From NCBI RefSeq assembly GCF_004104075.1, contig NZ_QOVK01000005.1:1-64000 (forward strand): 64,000 bases of DNA, in the 5' to 3' direction. A model generated the notes under the pieces. It did not search any database, had not been told where the DNA came from, and was given only the letters and a program-made list of their open reading frames with translations. The stretch comes from Leeuwenhoekiella polynyae. Its GTDB lineage: Bacteria; Bacteroidota; Bacteroidia; Flavobacteriales; Flavobacteriaceae. The translations under genes were made by a program, and so were the position numbers. This document shows positions 8,819-17,328 of this stretch, piece after piece. Position 1 is the stretch's first letter, and each line of letters begins with the position of its first letter.

Positions 8819-9025
8819 ATGGATAATTTTATCATATTATATCTGGTTCTTGGTTTAGCTCTGCTTTTTTGGGCTTTAATAGATCTGGTACAAAACGATA
8901 ATTTAAAAAGAAATCAGAAAGCAGTGCTAGTGGTATTACAAATTGCTTTACCGGTGATCGGCTCAATAATTTATTTTCAATTCAAGAACAGGAATAGAAA
9001 AAGGAGTACTTATTTTTCAAGATAA
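8819..9025 (+). CDS. PLDc_N-like small membrane protein
   Basis: A 68-residue protein with two hydrophobic segments (about 4-23 and 39-54), joined by a charged loop (DLVQNDNLKRNQK) and ending in a basic tail. The pattern, including LPVIGSIIYFQFKNR, matches the PLDc_N family, small membrane modules also found at the N-terminus of some cardiolipin-synthase-type enzymes. As a stand-alone protein its role is unknown. Its stop codon coincides with the left edge of dispersed repeat copy 1. Confidence 0.7.
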   Translation: MDNFIILYLVLGLALLFWALIDLVQNDNLKRNQKAVLVVLQIALPVIGSIIYFQFKNRNRKRSTYFSR

Positions 9026-9133
9026 TTGGCACCGCCAAAGGGTTTAATATCGCGTCCCGGTATCGAGATGCCTCGAAATTGAATATTTGTTTCTAATGAA
9101 TGCCTAGTGGACTTGCCCCGAGGTAGTTTACTT
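9025..9133. repeat. dispersed ~100-bp repeat, copy 1
   Basis: Matches 12784-12880 in the same orientation. Shared blocks are ATTGGCACCGCCAAAGGGT, CCTCGAAATTGAA.ATTTGTTTC, TAA.GAATGCCT and CGAGGTAGTTTACTT. It opens with a TTGGC-ACC-GCCAA mini-hairpin. The two copies differ by 12 bases in length, and the minus strand keeps one reading frame in both (SKLPR...RHSLETN.QFRG...PFGGAN). It is not part of a recognised gene. Confidence 0.85.
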
Positions 9134-9140
9134 AAACAAA

Positions 9141-9178
9141 AAAAACCTCACAGTCTGTTAAAAGCTGTGAGGTCTTTT
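9141..9178. terminator. bidirectional intrinsic terminator
   Basis: ACCTCACAG / CTGTGAGGT stem with an 11-base loop, preceded by an A-run and followed by TCTTTTATTT. It sits between the PLDc_N-like gene and the converging prolyl oligopeptidase gene and can serve both. Confidence 0.85.
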
Positions 9179-9211
9179 ATTTAAGAGTTCCCCCTTTTGG
9201 GGATAGGGGGT

Positions 9212-11377
9212 CTAGCCTTTAATGCTTTCTTTTGTTTTTTCAGGAAGTACGTCAAATCCCATATTGTAGAGCGTAAAGGCAAAAATGTCTGCGGTTTGCT
9301 CTATTTGCTTGCTTACTGGAGTTCCGGCACCGTGACCGGCATCGGTTTCAATACGTATCAATACCGGAGCATCACCGGCTTGTTTTTCCTGTAGTTCTGC
9401 AGCAAACTTAAAACTATGTGCGGGGACTACACGATCGTCGTGATCACCTGTTGTTACAAGCGTTGCAGGATAATCTACACCTCCTTTTACATTGTGTACG
9501 GGTGAATAGTCTTTAATGTACTCAAACATCTCTTTACTATCTTCAGAAGTACCATAATCGTAAGACCAACCGGCCCCTGCGGTAAACGTATGATAGCGCA
9601 GCATATCCATCACGCCTACTGCGGGAAGAGCTACCTGCATCAAATCGGGTCTTTGAGTCATTGTGGCACCAACCAGCAAGCCACCGTTAGAACCACCACG
9701 AATGGCTAAATAATCACTCGAGGTATAGTTTTCGGCGATGAGATATTCTGCAGCAGCGATGAAGTCGTCAAATACATTTTGCTTTTGCATTTTAGTCCCC
9801 GCATCGTGCCACTCTTTCCCGTATTCGCCCCCACCACGTAGGTTAGGTACGGCATAAACTCCGCCCATTTCCATCCAGATCGCATTAGTGATACTGAAAG
9901 AGGGTGTAAGCGAAATATTAAATCCGCCATAACCGTAAAGTATGGTCGGGTTTTTTCCGTTGCGTTCAAGGCCTTTTTTAAAGGTGATAATCATTGGGAC
10001 TTTGGTGCCATCTTTTGAAGTATAAAACACCTGTTTACTCTCGTAATCTTCCGGATTGAAATTAATCGCCGGCTTACGGAATAACTCAGATTTACCCGAT
10101 TCAATATCGAATTTATAAATGCTTCCGGGAGTGGTATAATTGGTAAAACTGTAATACAGTTCTTTTTCATCCTTTTTGGCGCCAAAACCACCGGCACTTC
10201 CTATTCCGGGAAGTTCAACCTCACGTACTAAGTTGCCGTCGTAATCGTACTGCTTGACCTGGGAAACCGCATCAACCATATACTCGGTAAAGAAATAGCC
10301 ACCACCGGTAGAAGGCGAAAGCACATTTTCGGTTTCCGGAATAAAATCTACCCAGTTTTCAGGCGTAGGATTAGACACATCAACAGTCACAATCTTTTTG
10401 TTAGGCGCATCTTTATCGGTAACCAAAAAGAGTTTTGACCCTATATTTTCAATTATTGAGGTATTGGTGTCATCAGTGTCCAGAATGGTAACGAAATCAG
10501 CATTGGGTTTTGTAAGATCTTTTATATACAGTTTATTTCCCGAGGTTGCGTTACTGGCACTCACGATAAGGTAGTTGTTATCCTCGGTAGTACCGGCACC
10601 AATATAGCGGTGTTTTTGTTCGGGCGTACCGCCAAAAATCAACGCGTCTTCCATTTGAGGCGTGTTCAGCTTGTGATAATACACTTTATGCTGATCTGTT
10701 TTTGCTGAAAGTTCGCTGCCTTCAGGCTTGTCGTAACTTGAGTAGTAAAAGCCGTCATTATCTTTCCAGGAAATACCACTGAATTTAATATCTACCAAAG
10801 TATCTTCGGTAATTTCTTTGGTTTCAGCGTCCATGACCAAAGCTTTACGCCAGTCGCTTCCGCCTTCTGAAATGCTGTAAGCAGCCAGTTTACCATTGTC
10901 TGAAAAGCTAAGTCCACCCAGGGAAATGGTTCCATCTTCAGAAAATGTATTGGGATCTAAAAACACTTCGGCAGTTGAAGGATCTGCATCGGTTTTATAG
11001 CGGTAGATAACGTATTGATTTTGGAGTCCGTCATTTTTATAGAAATAGGTGTAATCCCCTTCTTTAAACGGAGCGCCAATTTTCTCGTAATTCCAGATTT
11101 TTTCAAGCTTTTTCTTAATATCATCCTTAAATGGAATTTTTGATAAATAAGACTGCGTAACTTCATTTTCAGCCTTAACCCAGGCTTCAGTTTCTGCACT
11201 GCGGTCGTCTTCAAGCCAGCGATACGGATCGGGAACTTCAGTTCCAAAATAGGTGTCTATGGTATCTACTTTTTTGGTTTCAGGATAGGTCATTGCCATA
11301 TCAGATTCTTTTTTTTCTTGATTTTCGCAGGCGCTGAAGAGTAGCGTGAAGGCGCCCAAATAAGCTATTTTTTTCAT
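9212..11377 (-). CDS. prolyl oligopeptidase family lipoprotein (peptidase S9A)
   Basis: A 721-residue S9A serine peptidase. I chose ATG 11377 ([17 protein letters not shown]) because it gives a clean lipoprotein signal with lipobox FSAC; the longer frame would read through the upstream terminator. The N-terminal half is the seven-blade propeller and the C-terminal half the alpha/beta hydrolase, with Ser563 in GGSNGG, Asp647/648 in GDHDDR and His682 in AGHGAG. It probably cleaves short proline-containing peptides in the periplasm or at the outer membrane. A TATATTTG box lies 21 bases upstream. Confidence 0.95.
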   Translation of the reverse strand: MKKIAYLGAFTLLFSACENQEKKESDMAMTYPETKKVDTIDTYFGTEVPDPYRWLEDDRSAETEAWVKAENEVTQSYLSKIPFKDDIKKKLEKIWNYEKIGAPFKEGDYTYFYKNDGLQNQYVIYRYKTDADPSTAEVFLDPNTFSEDGTISLGGLSFSDNGKLAAYSISEGGSDWRKALVMDAETKEITEDTLVDIKFSGISWKDNDGFYYSSYDKPEGSELSAKTDQHKVYYHKLNTPQMEDALIFGGTPEQKHRYIGAGTTEDNNYLIVSASNATSGNKLYIKDLTKPNADFVTILDTDDTNTSIIENIGSKLFLVTDKDAPNKKIVTVDVSNPTPENWVDFIPETENVLSPSTGGGYFFTEYMVDAVSQVKQYDYDGNLVREVELPGIGSAGGFGAKKDEKELYYSFTNYTTPGSIYKFDIESGKSELFRKPAINFNPEDYESKQVFYTSKDGTKVPMIITFKKGLERNGKNPTILYGYGGFNISLTPSFSITNAIWMEMGGVYAVPNLRGGGEYGKEWHDAGTKMQKQNVFDDFIAAAEYLIAENYTSSDYLAIRGGSNGGLLVGATMTQRPDLMQVALPAVGVMDMLRYHTFTAGAGWSYDYGTSEDSKEMFEYIKDYSPVHNVKGGVDYPATLVTTGDHDDRVVPAHSFKFAAELQEKQAGDAPVLIRIETDAGHGAGTPVSKQIEQTADIFAFTLYNMGFDVLPEKTKESIKG

Positions 11378-11398
11378 TTGAAGCAAATTGAATTCCTT

Positions 11399-11406
11399 CA
11401 AATATA
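11399..11406 (-). promoter_or_regulatory. -7 promoter box TATATTTG of the S9 peptidase gene
   Basis: On the minus strand TATATTTG matches TAnnTTTG and lies 21 bases before ATG 11377, just after the asd terminator. This placement also supports the chosen start codon. Confidence 0.65.
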
Positions 11407-11410
11407 GGCA

Positions 11411-11447
11411 ATAAAAAAACCTCTGAAACGTCACGTCTCAGAGGTTC
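11411..11447 (-). terminator. intrinsic terminator after asd
   Basis: Stem AACCTCTGA / TCAGAGGTT with an 11-base loop, then a run of seven T on the minus strand (A-run at 11411-11417). It lies 25 bases beyond the asd stop. Confidence 0.85.
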
Positions 11448-11471
11448 ATATAATTATTTAGTTCTTTTGAA

Positions 11472-12461
11472 TTAAACCAATTCTTTAGCTGCTAAATATT
11501 CAGCGATTTGTACCGCGTTTGTAGCAGCACCTTTACGCAGGTTATCTGCAACCACCCACATATTCAAGGTGTTTTCCTGAGAAAAATCACGACGTAAACG
11601 ACCTACAAATACATCGTTTTTACCTTCTGCATAAATAGGCATCGGGTAGGTGTTGGTGTCCGGGTTATCCTGTACCGTAACACCATCCTGCGCCTGTAAA
11701 AGTTGACGCACTTCAGAAAGATCAAAATCGTTTTCAAACTGCACGTTGATCGCTTCAGAGTGACCACCCACAACCGGAATACGCACTGCAGTGGCAGTTA
11801 CAGCAATAGTTTTATCCCCTAAAATTTTCTGAGTCTCGTTAACGAGTTTCATTTCTTCTTTGGTGTAACCATTTTCGGTAAATACATCACAAGCAGGGAT
11901 TGCGTTACGGTGAATAGGGTAGTTGTAGGCCATCTCGCCTTTCTCACCCTTATATTCATTTTCTAACTGCTGTACCGCTTTAACACCGGTACCGGTAATA
12001 GATTGGTAAGTCGAAATTACCAGACGCTTGATTTTATATTTTTTGTGTAAGGGAGCCAATGCTAAGACCATTTGAATGGTAGAACAGTTGGGGTTCGCGA
12101 TAATTTTATCAGTATCGGTTAACTCATCTGCATTGATTTCCGGAACAATTAATTTCTTTTCCGGATCCATCCTCCAGGCAGAAGAGTTGTCTACAACTGT
12201 TGTACCTACTGCTGCAAACTTAGGAGCAAATTCTAAAGAAGTATTACCACCGGCAGAAAAGATTGCAATATCAGGGCGTGCTGCGATAGCATCTTCCATA
12301 GAGCTAATTGTATAATCTTTACCTTTATAAGAAACCGTTTTACCTACAGAGCGCTCGCTGGCCACAGGTATTAATTCGGTTATTGGGAAGTTGCGTTCTG
12401 CTAATACTTGCAACATTACATGGCCTACCATCCCGGTAGCGCCTACAACAGCTACTTTCAT
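11472..12461 (-). CDS. asd: aspartate-semialdehyde dehydrogenase
   Basis: A 329-residue Asd, which reduces aspartyl phosphate to aspartate semialdehyde for Lys/DAP, Thr and Met synthesis. The NADP-binding start GATGMVG, nucleophile Cys126 in NPNCST, the QSITGTG segment and His234 in GGHSEAI are visible. Length is normal. The gene is monocistronic: it has its own terminator and a TACTTTTG box 128 bases upstream, implying a leader of roughly 120 bases. Confidence 0.97.
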   Translation of the reverse strand: MKVAVVGATGMVGHVMLQVLAERNFPITELIPVASERSVGKTVSYKGKDYTISSMEDAIAARPDIAIFSAGGNTSLEFAPKFAAVGTTVVDNSSAWRMDPEKKLIVPEINADELTDTDKIIANPNCSTIQMVLALAPLHKKYKIKRLVISTYQSITGTGVKAVQQLENEYKGEKGEMAYNYPIHRNAIPACDVFTENGYTKEEMKLVNETQKILGDKTIAVTATAVRIPVVGGHSEAINVQFENDFDLSEVRQLLQAQDGVTVQDNPDTNTYPMPIYAEGKNDVFVGRLRRDFSQENTLNMWVVADNLRKGAATNAVQIAEYLAAKELV

Positions 12462-12588
12462 AATCTATTATTTAGCGTATCTAAAATCTCAAAAAGTTGA
12501 GTGTACTAATTGGTTTAATTTTTTAAAGCTGAAAAATCAGTTAAACCCTGAATGTTGGTTTATTACAAGGTCAACTCCTCAGGGAGGC

Positions 12589-12596
12589 CAAAAGTA
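12589..12596 (-). promoter_or_regulatory. -7 promoter box TACTTTTG of asd
   Basis: Matches TAnnTTTG on the minus strand. The resulting untranslated leader to the asd start at 12461 is about 120 bases and begins with a small CCTC-CCT-GAGG hairpin. I do not recognise a known riboswitch in it. Confidence 0.55.
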
Positions 12597-12696
12597 GCAA
12601 CACTTTATAAAATAGCGGACTAAGTTCTTAAAAATATACAGATTTGTTTAAAAAGTGACATTTTGTGTGTTTCAAATACATTATGTTATTTATATA

Positions 12697-12732
12697 ACAA
12701 AAAGAACCCCCGAATTTCTTCGAGGGTTTAAT
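12697..12732 (-). terminator. intrinsic terminator after mscL
   Basis: Hairpin AACCCCCGAA-TTTC-TTCGAGGGTT, one mismatch, with an A-run on its left, that is a T-run on the minus strand. It lies beyond repeat copy 2 and would end the mscL transcript, so the repeat is transcribed as part of the mscL 3' region. Confidence 0.75.
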
Positions 12733-12783
12733 TAAAATTAAGTCTGCAGTGCAGCGGTTTGTGCTTGACGCACGAAAGTTTTT

Positions 12784-12880
12784 ATTGGCACCGCCAAAGG
12801 GTATAATGTCCAAAGGCTTACCTCGAAATTGAAAATTTGTTTCTAACGAATGCCTCGGTTTGTCACGAGGTAGTTTACTT
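12784..12880. repeat. dispersed ~100-bp repeat, copy 2
   Basis: Second copy of the element at 9025-9133, same orientation, 12 bases shorter. It can form TTGGC-ACC-GCCAA and CCTCG-N8-CGAGG hairpins. Its right edge covers the mscL stop codon (12875-12877). The minus-strand frame is kept despite length changes (see copy 1). Confidence 0.85.
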
Positions 12881-13294
12881 CTTTTTCAATTCGTCGCGAA
12901 TCTCGATAAGCAATTCTTCCTGAGTAGGTCCTTTTGGAGCGGCAGGTTTTGCTTCTTCTTTCTTTTTGGTTTTTTCATAACCTTTCAGCAACCAGAAAAT
13001 CACAAAACCAATGATGATAAAATCGATTACTGCTTGTAGAAAGTTACCGTAGGTCAGAATTGCACCTCCGGCTTCAACAGCTGCATCAACGGTCTCATAC
13101 TCGCCACCGTCTAGTGAGAAAAAAAGGTTGTTAACGTTTTTACCACCCATTAATACCCCGATAACGGGCATAATGATGTCTTTTACTAACGAGCCTACAA
13201 TTTTATTAAAGGCTCCACCTATTATCACCGCTGTAGCAAGAGCAATGATGTCGCCTTTCATTAAAAATGCTTTAAAATCTTTTAAAAACGCCAT
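12875..13294 (-). CDS. mscL: large-conductance mechanosensitive channel
   Basis: A 139-residue MscL that opens on membrane tension during osmotic downshock. The N-terminal amphipathic helix [18 protein letters not shown] leads into TM1 (about 17-45, [12 protein letters not shown]), a periplasmic loop, TM2 (about 85-108) and a basic/acidic cytoplasmic helix ending EIRDELKKK. Length is typical. The stop codon lies inside repeat copy 2, so the gene end may have been remodelled by that element. Confidence 0.97.
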   Translation of the reverse strand: MAFLKDFKAFLMKGDIIALATAVIIGGAFNKIVGSLVKDIIMPVIGVLMGGKNVNNLFFSLDGGEYETVDAAVEAGGAILTYGNFLQAVIDFIIIGFVIFWLLKGYEKTKKKEEAKPAAPKGPTQEELLIEIRDELKKK

Positions 13295-13371
13295 GAGTTT
13301 AGGTTGGTTTTAGTTAATGAGAGGACTAATATATTGAAATTAAAAAAGATTATAAAAGTTATAGTTGTTAC

Positions 13372-14469
13372 TTATTCTATAATTTTTCGTTTTACACGTT
13401 GAGAAATCGCTGTAATCAACTCATAAGGAATGCTGTTAATACGTGCAGAGAGCGCTACTGCAGAAGCATCTTTTCCAAAAACAATAACCTCATCTCCTTC
13501 TTGGCAATCTATTTCGGTAACATTTACCATAATCATATCCATACAAACGTTACCTATAATTGGAGCTTTTTTACCGTGAATCATTACATAGCCACGACCT
13601 TTTCCATAAGTACGTGCGATACCGTCTGCATGACCTATGGGCAGTGTAGCACTGCGCTCTAATTTTGCAGCCGTGTGTGCCCTGTTGTAACCCACAGTTT
13701 CATTTACAGCCACATCGTGTATCTGTGAAATAACAGTTTTTAAAGTCGCAACCGGTTTTAGCTTAAGATCTTCTTCTTGCGTGTTTCCATAGCCGAAAAG
13801 ACCAATACCACTGCGCACCATATCAAATTGTGCTTCAGGATAATTAATAATTGCCGAAGTGTTGCTCTGATGCATCATAGGTGCGTAGCCCAACCCCTCA
13901 ATCATATGCTTTGCATTCTTCTCAAAGGTTTCGATCTGATACTGCGTAAAACTGCGTTCGTTCATATCTTCACTAGCTACCAGATGTGAGAATAGCGATA
14001 TAACTTTTAAGGCTTTTGTAGCATTAAGTTGATCTAGAATATCTTTCTCATTTACGTCTTTGAAGCCCAGACGGTTCAACCCGGTATTGAATTTAATATG
14101 AATAGGATATTCCTTTATCCATTTAGCCTCAGCTATTTCAGTAAAAGCTTTTAGTACTCTGAAACTATAAATACTAGGCTCTAGGTTGTACTCAATTATT
14201 TCGGCAAAATTTTCAATTTGTGGATGCAGCACCAGAATAGGTGTTTTGACACCTGCTTCTCTTAGCGTGATTCCTTCTGCGGTATATGCAACAGCAAAAT
14301 AATCAACTCCTTTTTCTTCTAGCTTTTTTGCGATGGCTACAGACTCACTTCCATATGCATAAGCCTTAACTACAGCTAGCATCTTTACCTCTGGTCTCAA
14401 TTTAGACCTGAGATAATCGTAATTATGTTCTAATGCGCTGAGGTCTATTTCGAGAACGGTGTGTGGCAT
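13372..14469 (-). CDS. alr: alanine racemase
   Basis: A 365-residue PLP-dependent racemase that makes D-alanine for peptidoglycan. PLP lysine Lys35 lies in VVKAYAYG; the second catalytic Tyr is in VGYNRAHTA, and the NVCMDMIMV segment of the C-terminal barrel is present. It is a stand-alone enzyme, not the MurF-Alr fusion of some Bacteroidota. It abuts tdk with no gap (tdk stop at 14470), so the two form a tdk-alr operon. Confidence 0.96.
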   Translation of the reverse strand: MPHTVLEIDLSALEHNYDYLRSKLRPEVKMLAVVKAYAYGSESVAIAKKLEEKGVDYFAVAYTAEGITLREAGVKTPILVLHPQIENFAEIIEYNLEPSIYSFRVLKAFTEIAEAKWIKEYPIHIKFNTGLNRLGFKDVNEKDILDQLNATKALKVISLFSHLVASEDMNERSFTQYQIETFEKNAKHMIEGLGYAPMMHQSNTSAIINYPEAQFDMVRSGIGLFGYGNTQEEDLKLKPVATLKTVISQIHDVAVNETVGYNRAHTAAKLERSATLPIGHADGIARTYGKGRGYVMIHGKKAPIIGNVCMDMIMVNVTEIDCQEGDEVIVFGKDASAVALSARINSIPYELITAISQRVKRKIIE

Positions 14470-15111
14470 TTAATTTTTTGTTTTAGGGTTTTTGAGTTCT
14501 TCAGGGTCTTTAACCTCAATGGTTTTAAGGCGTTCGCGTAGCATCGCTTTATAGTAAGCACTGCGACTTAAAGGTTCGTATTCTTCTGTTTCTCCTAATA
14601 AAACTAGATCGTCACTGGTAGCTTTACGATAACTGAATTGTGCCAGATTCCCTGTACGGGTACAGACTGCGTGTACTTTAGTTACATATTCTGCTGTAGC
14701 CATAAGTGCCGGCATGGGGCCAAAGGGATTTCCTTTAAAATCCATATCCAGACCGGCAACAATAACGCGCACGCCGCGATTAGCCAGATCATTGCAGACT
14801 TTTACAATCTCGTCATCAAAAAACTGAGCTTCATCAATACCTACCACGTCACAACCATCTGCAAGAATGGGAATATTTGCAGCTGCAGGAACCGGAGTAG
14901 ATCTAATTTCGTTAGCATCATGAGAGATAACTAATTCTTCATCATAGCGGGTATCTATAGAAGGTTTGAAGATTTCAACCTTCTGTTTTGCAAATTTGGC
15001 ACGCTTTAACCTACGAATTAATTCTTCGGTTTTGCCAGAGAACATAGAGCCACATATGACTTCTATCCATCCAAATTGCTCTTTATGATTAACGGTATTT
15101 TCGAGAAACAT
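14470..15111 (-). CDS. tdk: thymidine kinase (TK1 type)
   Basis: A 213-residue type-II thymidine kinase of the salvage pathway. P-loop [10 protein letters not shown] (~22-31), DEAQFF, and the lasso-region [15 protein letters not shown] are visible. The CxxC pairs that hold structural zinc in many TK1 enzymes are absent, so this appears to be a zinc-free form. It is the first gene of the tdk-alr unit and is divergent from the gene at 15213. Confidence 0.95.
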   Translation of the reverse strand: MFLENTVNHKEQFGWIEVICGSMFSGKTEELIRRLKRAKFAKQKVEIFKPSIDTRYDEELVISHDANEIRSTPVPAAANIPILADGCDVVGIDEAQFFDDEIVKVCNDLANRGVRVIVAGLDMDFKGNPFGPMPALMATAEYVTKVHAVCTRTGNLAQFSYRKATSDDLVLLGETEEYEPLSRSAYYKAMLRERLKTIEVKDPEELKNPKTKN

Positions 15112-15212
15112 TTCGTACTTTTCAACCTCTTAAAGGGCAAAGGTGCTATTCTTTGAGGGCTAAGCAAATTTATTAAAAACCCCAGCAAATAAACAGAGCA
15201 AACAAAAAACTT

Positions 15213-16100
15213 ATGAAGAAGAAATTAAAATCTGACTTGGTTAGCCTGGCGCACAAGATTTTAAAACTTGACTCAGAGAGTGATTATAACAGCCTCAAGT
15301 TAGAAGCCCAGAAGATTTATGAAGCCTTATCTATAATGGCTTATGTAGAAGCAAATTTTGATGCTGCAAAGCCGACCATTGGTAAAGGCGAAATCATAAC
15401 TGCACTTGAGCATGAAAACGCTGAGGTGATTGCTGAAAGTATTGAAGAAGTACAACAGCAACGAGAGGTTGTTGCACCTGCTGAAACACCAGAAAAAGAA
15501 GAAACCGATTTAGAGCGTATAGCCCGTATCGCTGCGGCTAACGAAGAACTTTTTGAACGTTTACGAGTGTCTCAGCCTCAAGAATCAAATAGCGAGCAAA
15601 AGGCTGAGGAAACTTCAGCTAATTCTAAACCAGAAGAGAAAATCAATCAGGCTTCTTTACACGAGCCGGTGATGGAAAAGATAAAGGATATCGTAGCGCA
15701 AATGCCACCAGAGGCAGACGCGATAGAAGCGATGTTTCAGCAAATTACGCAACAGCCGCAACCGGTAAAGAATGATAAAGACGAGATAGGAGAATACGGT
15801 CGCATTGCAGAATTTGAGGATACTAAAACCGATGAGCCGTCAAAACCTAGAAAATTAAACGATAGTGTATCGCGGGGACTTTCCTTTGGACTCAATGACC
15901 GCATTGCATTTATCAAGCATTTATTTAACGGTAGTAATTCTGATTACAATCGTGTATTGTCACAGCTCAATACGGTAAACAGTCAACAAGAAGCTTTTGA
16001 TTTAATAGACCAGATGGTAAAGCCAGACTATAACAATTGGGAAGGTAAAGAGGTTTATGAAACGCGTTTTAAAGACTTAGTTGCTCGAAAATTAGCTTAG
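15213..16100 (+). CDS. conserved flavobacterial protein of unknown function
   Basis: A 295-residue soluble protein. The N-terminal ~60 residues (MKKKLKSDLVSLAHKILKLD, helical, no signal) are followed by a long Glu/Gln/Lys-rich disordered middle (about 70-205) and a conserved-looking C-terminal domain (about 210-295) with SFGLNDRIAFIKHLF and NNWEGKEVYE. I recognise this as the type of uncharacterised protein found beside tdk/alr/rsmI in Flavobacteriia, but no function is known to me. It is followed by rsmI 54 bases downstream in the same direction. Confidence 0.85.
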   Translation: MKKKLKSDLVSLAHKILKLDSESDYNSLKLEAQKIYEALSIMAYVEANFDAAKPTIGKGEIITALEHENAEVIAESIEEVQQQREVVAPAETPEKEETDLERIARIAAANEELFERLRVSQPQESNSEQKAEETSANSKPEEKINQASLHEPVMEKIKDIVAQMPPEADAIEAMFQQITQQPQPVKNDKDEIGEYGRIAEFEDTKTDEPSKPRKLNDSVSRGLSFGLNDRIAFIKHLFNGSNSDYNRVLSQLNTVNSQQEAFDLIDQMVKPDYNNWEGKEVYETRFKDLVARKLA

Positions 16101-16154
16101 GCAATACGTAGAATTTTTTAATCTCGACTACCGAGTAAAATTGATTGAGGCACT

Positions 16155-16832
16155 ATGGCCAAACTTTTTCTAGTTCCCACACCTATAGGTAATCTTGACG
16201 ATATGACCTTTAGAGCGGTTAAGGTCTTGCAAGAAGCAGATCTTATACTTGCTGAAGATACCCGCACCAGTGGTAAGCTTTTAAAGCATTTTGAGATCAC
16301 TACCCAGATGCATTCGCATCATATGCACAACGAGCATAAAACGGTAGAAGGTATCGTAGACCGTATTAAAAATGGTCAGACCATTGCTTTGATTAGTGAT
16401 GCGGGTACTCCGGCAATATCTGACCCTGGATTTTTATTAACGCGTGCTTGTGTTGAAGCCGGACTCGAAGTAGATTGTTTGCCGGGTGCTACTGCTTTTG
16501 TACCCGCATTGGTTAACAGTGGTTTACCTAATGATAAATTTATTTTTGAAGGTTTTCTTCCGGTTAAGAAAGGGCGTCAAACCCGTTTTTTAAGTTTAGC
16601 CGAAGAAGAACGTACTATGATTTTTTATGAGAGTCCGCACAAGTTGTTGAAGACGCTAAAACATATGGCAGAATATTTTGGTGCAGACCGAAGAATTTCA
16701 GTTTCCAGAGAGATCTCAAAACTACACGAAGAGACTGTGCGCGGCACTGCAGAAGAAGTGCTACAGCATTTTGAAAGCAAACCCCCTAAAGGAGAACTTG
16801 TAATTGTAGTAGCCGGTAAATCTAAAAACTAG
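16155..16832 (+). CDS. rsmI: 16S rRNA (cytidine(1402)-2'-O)-methyltransferase
   Basis: A 225-residue SAM-dependent methyltransferase that 2'-O-methylates C1402 in the 16S decoding centre. VPTPIGNLDDMTFRAVKVL at the N-terminus, AEDTRTSGKLL, DAGTPAISDPG and FYESPHKL are the family signatures. The protein is shorter than E. coli RsmI because the C-terminal extension is missing, as is common in Bacteroidota. Its end overlaps the converging small membrane-protein gene by 4 bases. Confidence 0.95.
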   Translation: MAKLFLVPTPIGNLDDMTFRAVKVLQEADLILAEDTRTSGKLLKHFEITTQMHSHHMHNEHKTVEGIVDRIKNGQTIALISDAGTPAISDPGFLLTRACVEAGLEVDCLPGATAFVPALVNSGLPNDKFIFEGFLPVKKGRQTRFLSLAEEERTMIFYESPHKLLKTLKHMAEYFGADRRISVSREISKLHEETVRGTAEEVLQHFESKPPKGELVIVVAGKSKN

Positions 16833-17234
16833 ACAGCTTCGGTAATGGTATTCGTTTTGGATTGAAGCAGATCAATAAACCTGTTTACATCAGCTTTAGC
16901 ATAACCTGAAGTATTTACCTTTTCAAATTTCTTTTTAGATCTATAAATAACGAGGTGATCATCATAAGCTTCTACGTATTGTATTTGAGAAAACCGGTAC
17001 ATATAGATACCTCCTTTATCTAATTTAAAAGAGATCGTTTTTTGAGTATACTTTACAAAATCACGCATTTTAAACGGAAAGATTAAAGGTAGAAACGTCA
17101 ACAACATTCCTATAGGCTGTAAGATCTTGCCAAGTGAAAACGAATATAGCTGTAAAGAACACGATCAAACCAATAGCAGGTACAACAAGACGCCACGTTT
17201 TATTTTGATTAATAAATGTGATTTTCTTAGACAT
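16829..17234 (-). pseudogene. small membrane protein gene with probable frameshift
   Basis: Two overlapping minus-strand frames look like parts of one gene. Frame A starts at ATG 17234 (MSKKITFINQNKTWRL), has a transmembrane helix (VVPAIGLIVFFTAIFVFT) and stops at 17070. Frame B is open across 16829-17165 with no start of its own before ATG 17107, and encodes a hydrophobic stretch (IGMLLTFLPLIFPF) and a soluble domain of ~70 residues resembling a PH-like membrane-protein domain (YRFSQIQYVEAYDDHLVIY). A one-base shift near 17107-17140 would join two helices and the domain into a ~135-residue protein. Alternatively the 92-residue frame B (16829-17107) is an intact gene. Function unknown. Confidence 0.5.
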
Positions 17235-17328
17235 GGGCTATGATTTTTAAACAAATTACATAAAAGCTTTTAATTAAAAAACCGGGCTAATTTGTAACTT
17301 GGCTATTTTCAGGTTTAACTTCAATGGC

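Noticed and set aside
9187-9215. CCCCCTTTTGGGG-type hairpin at the end of the S9 peptidase gene
   Set aside because: Short and C-rich without a T-run; the clear terminator is the hairpin at 9141-9178.
12628-12813. 61-codon minus-strand frame at repeat copy 2
   Set aside because: Its first half is the repeat's conserved frame and the rest runs through the terminator hairpin into AT-rich DNA; listed as a repeat property rather than a gene.
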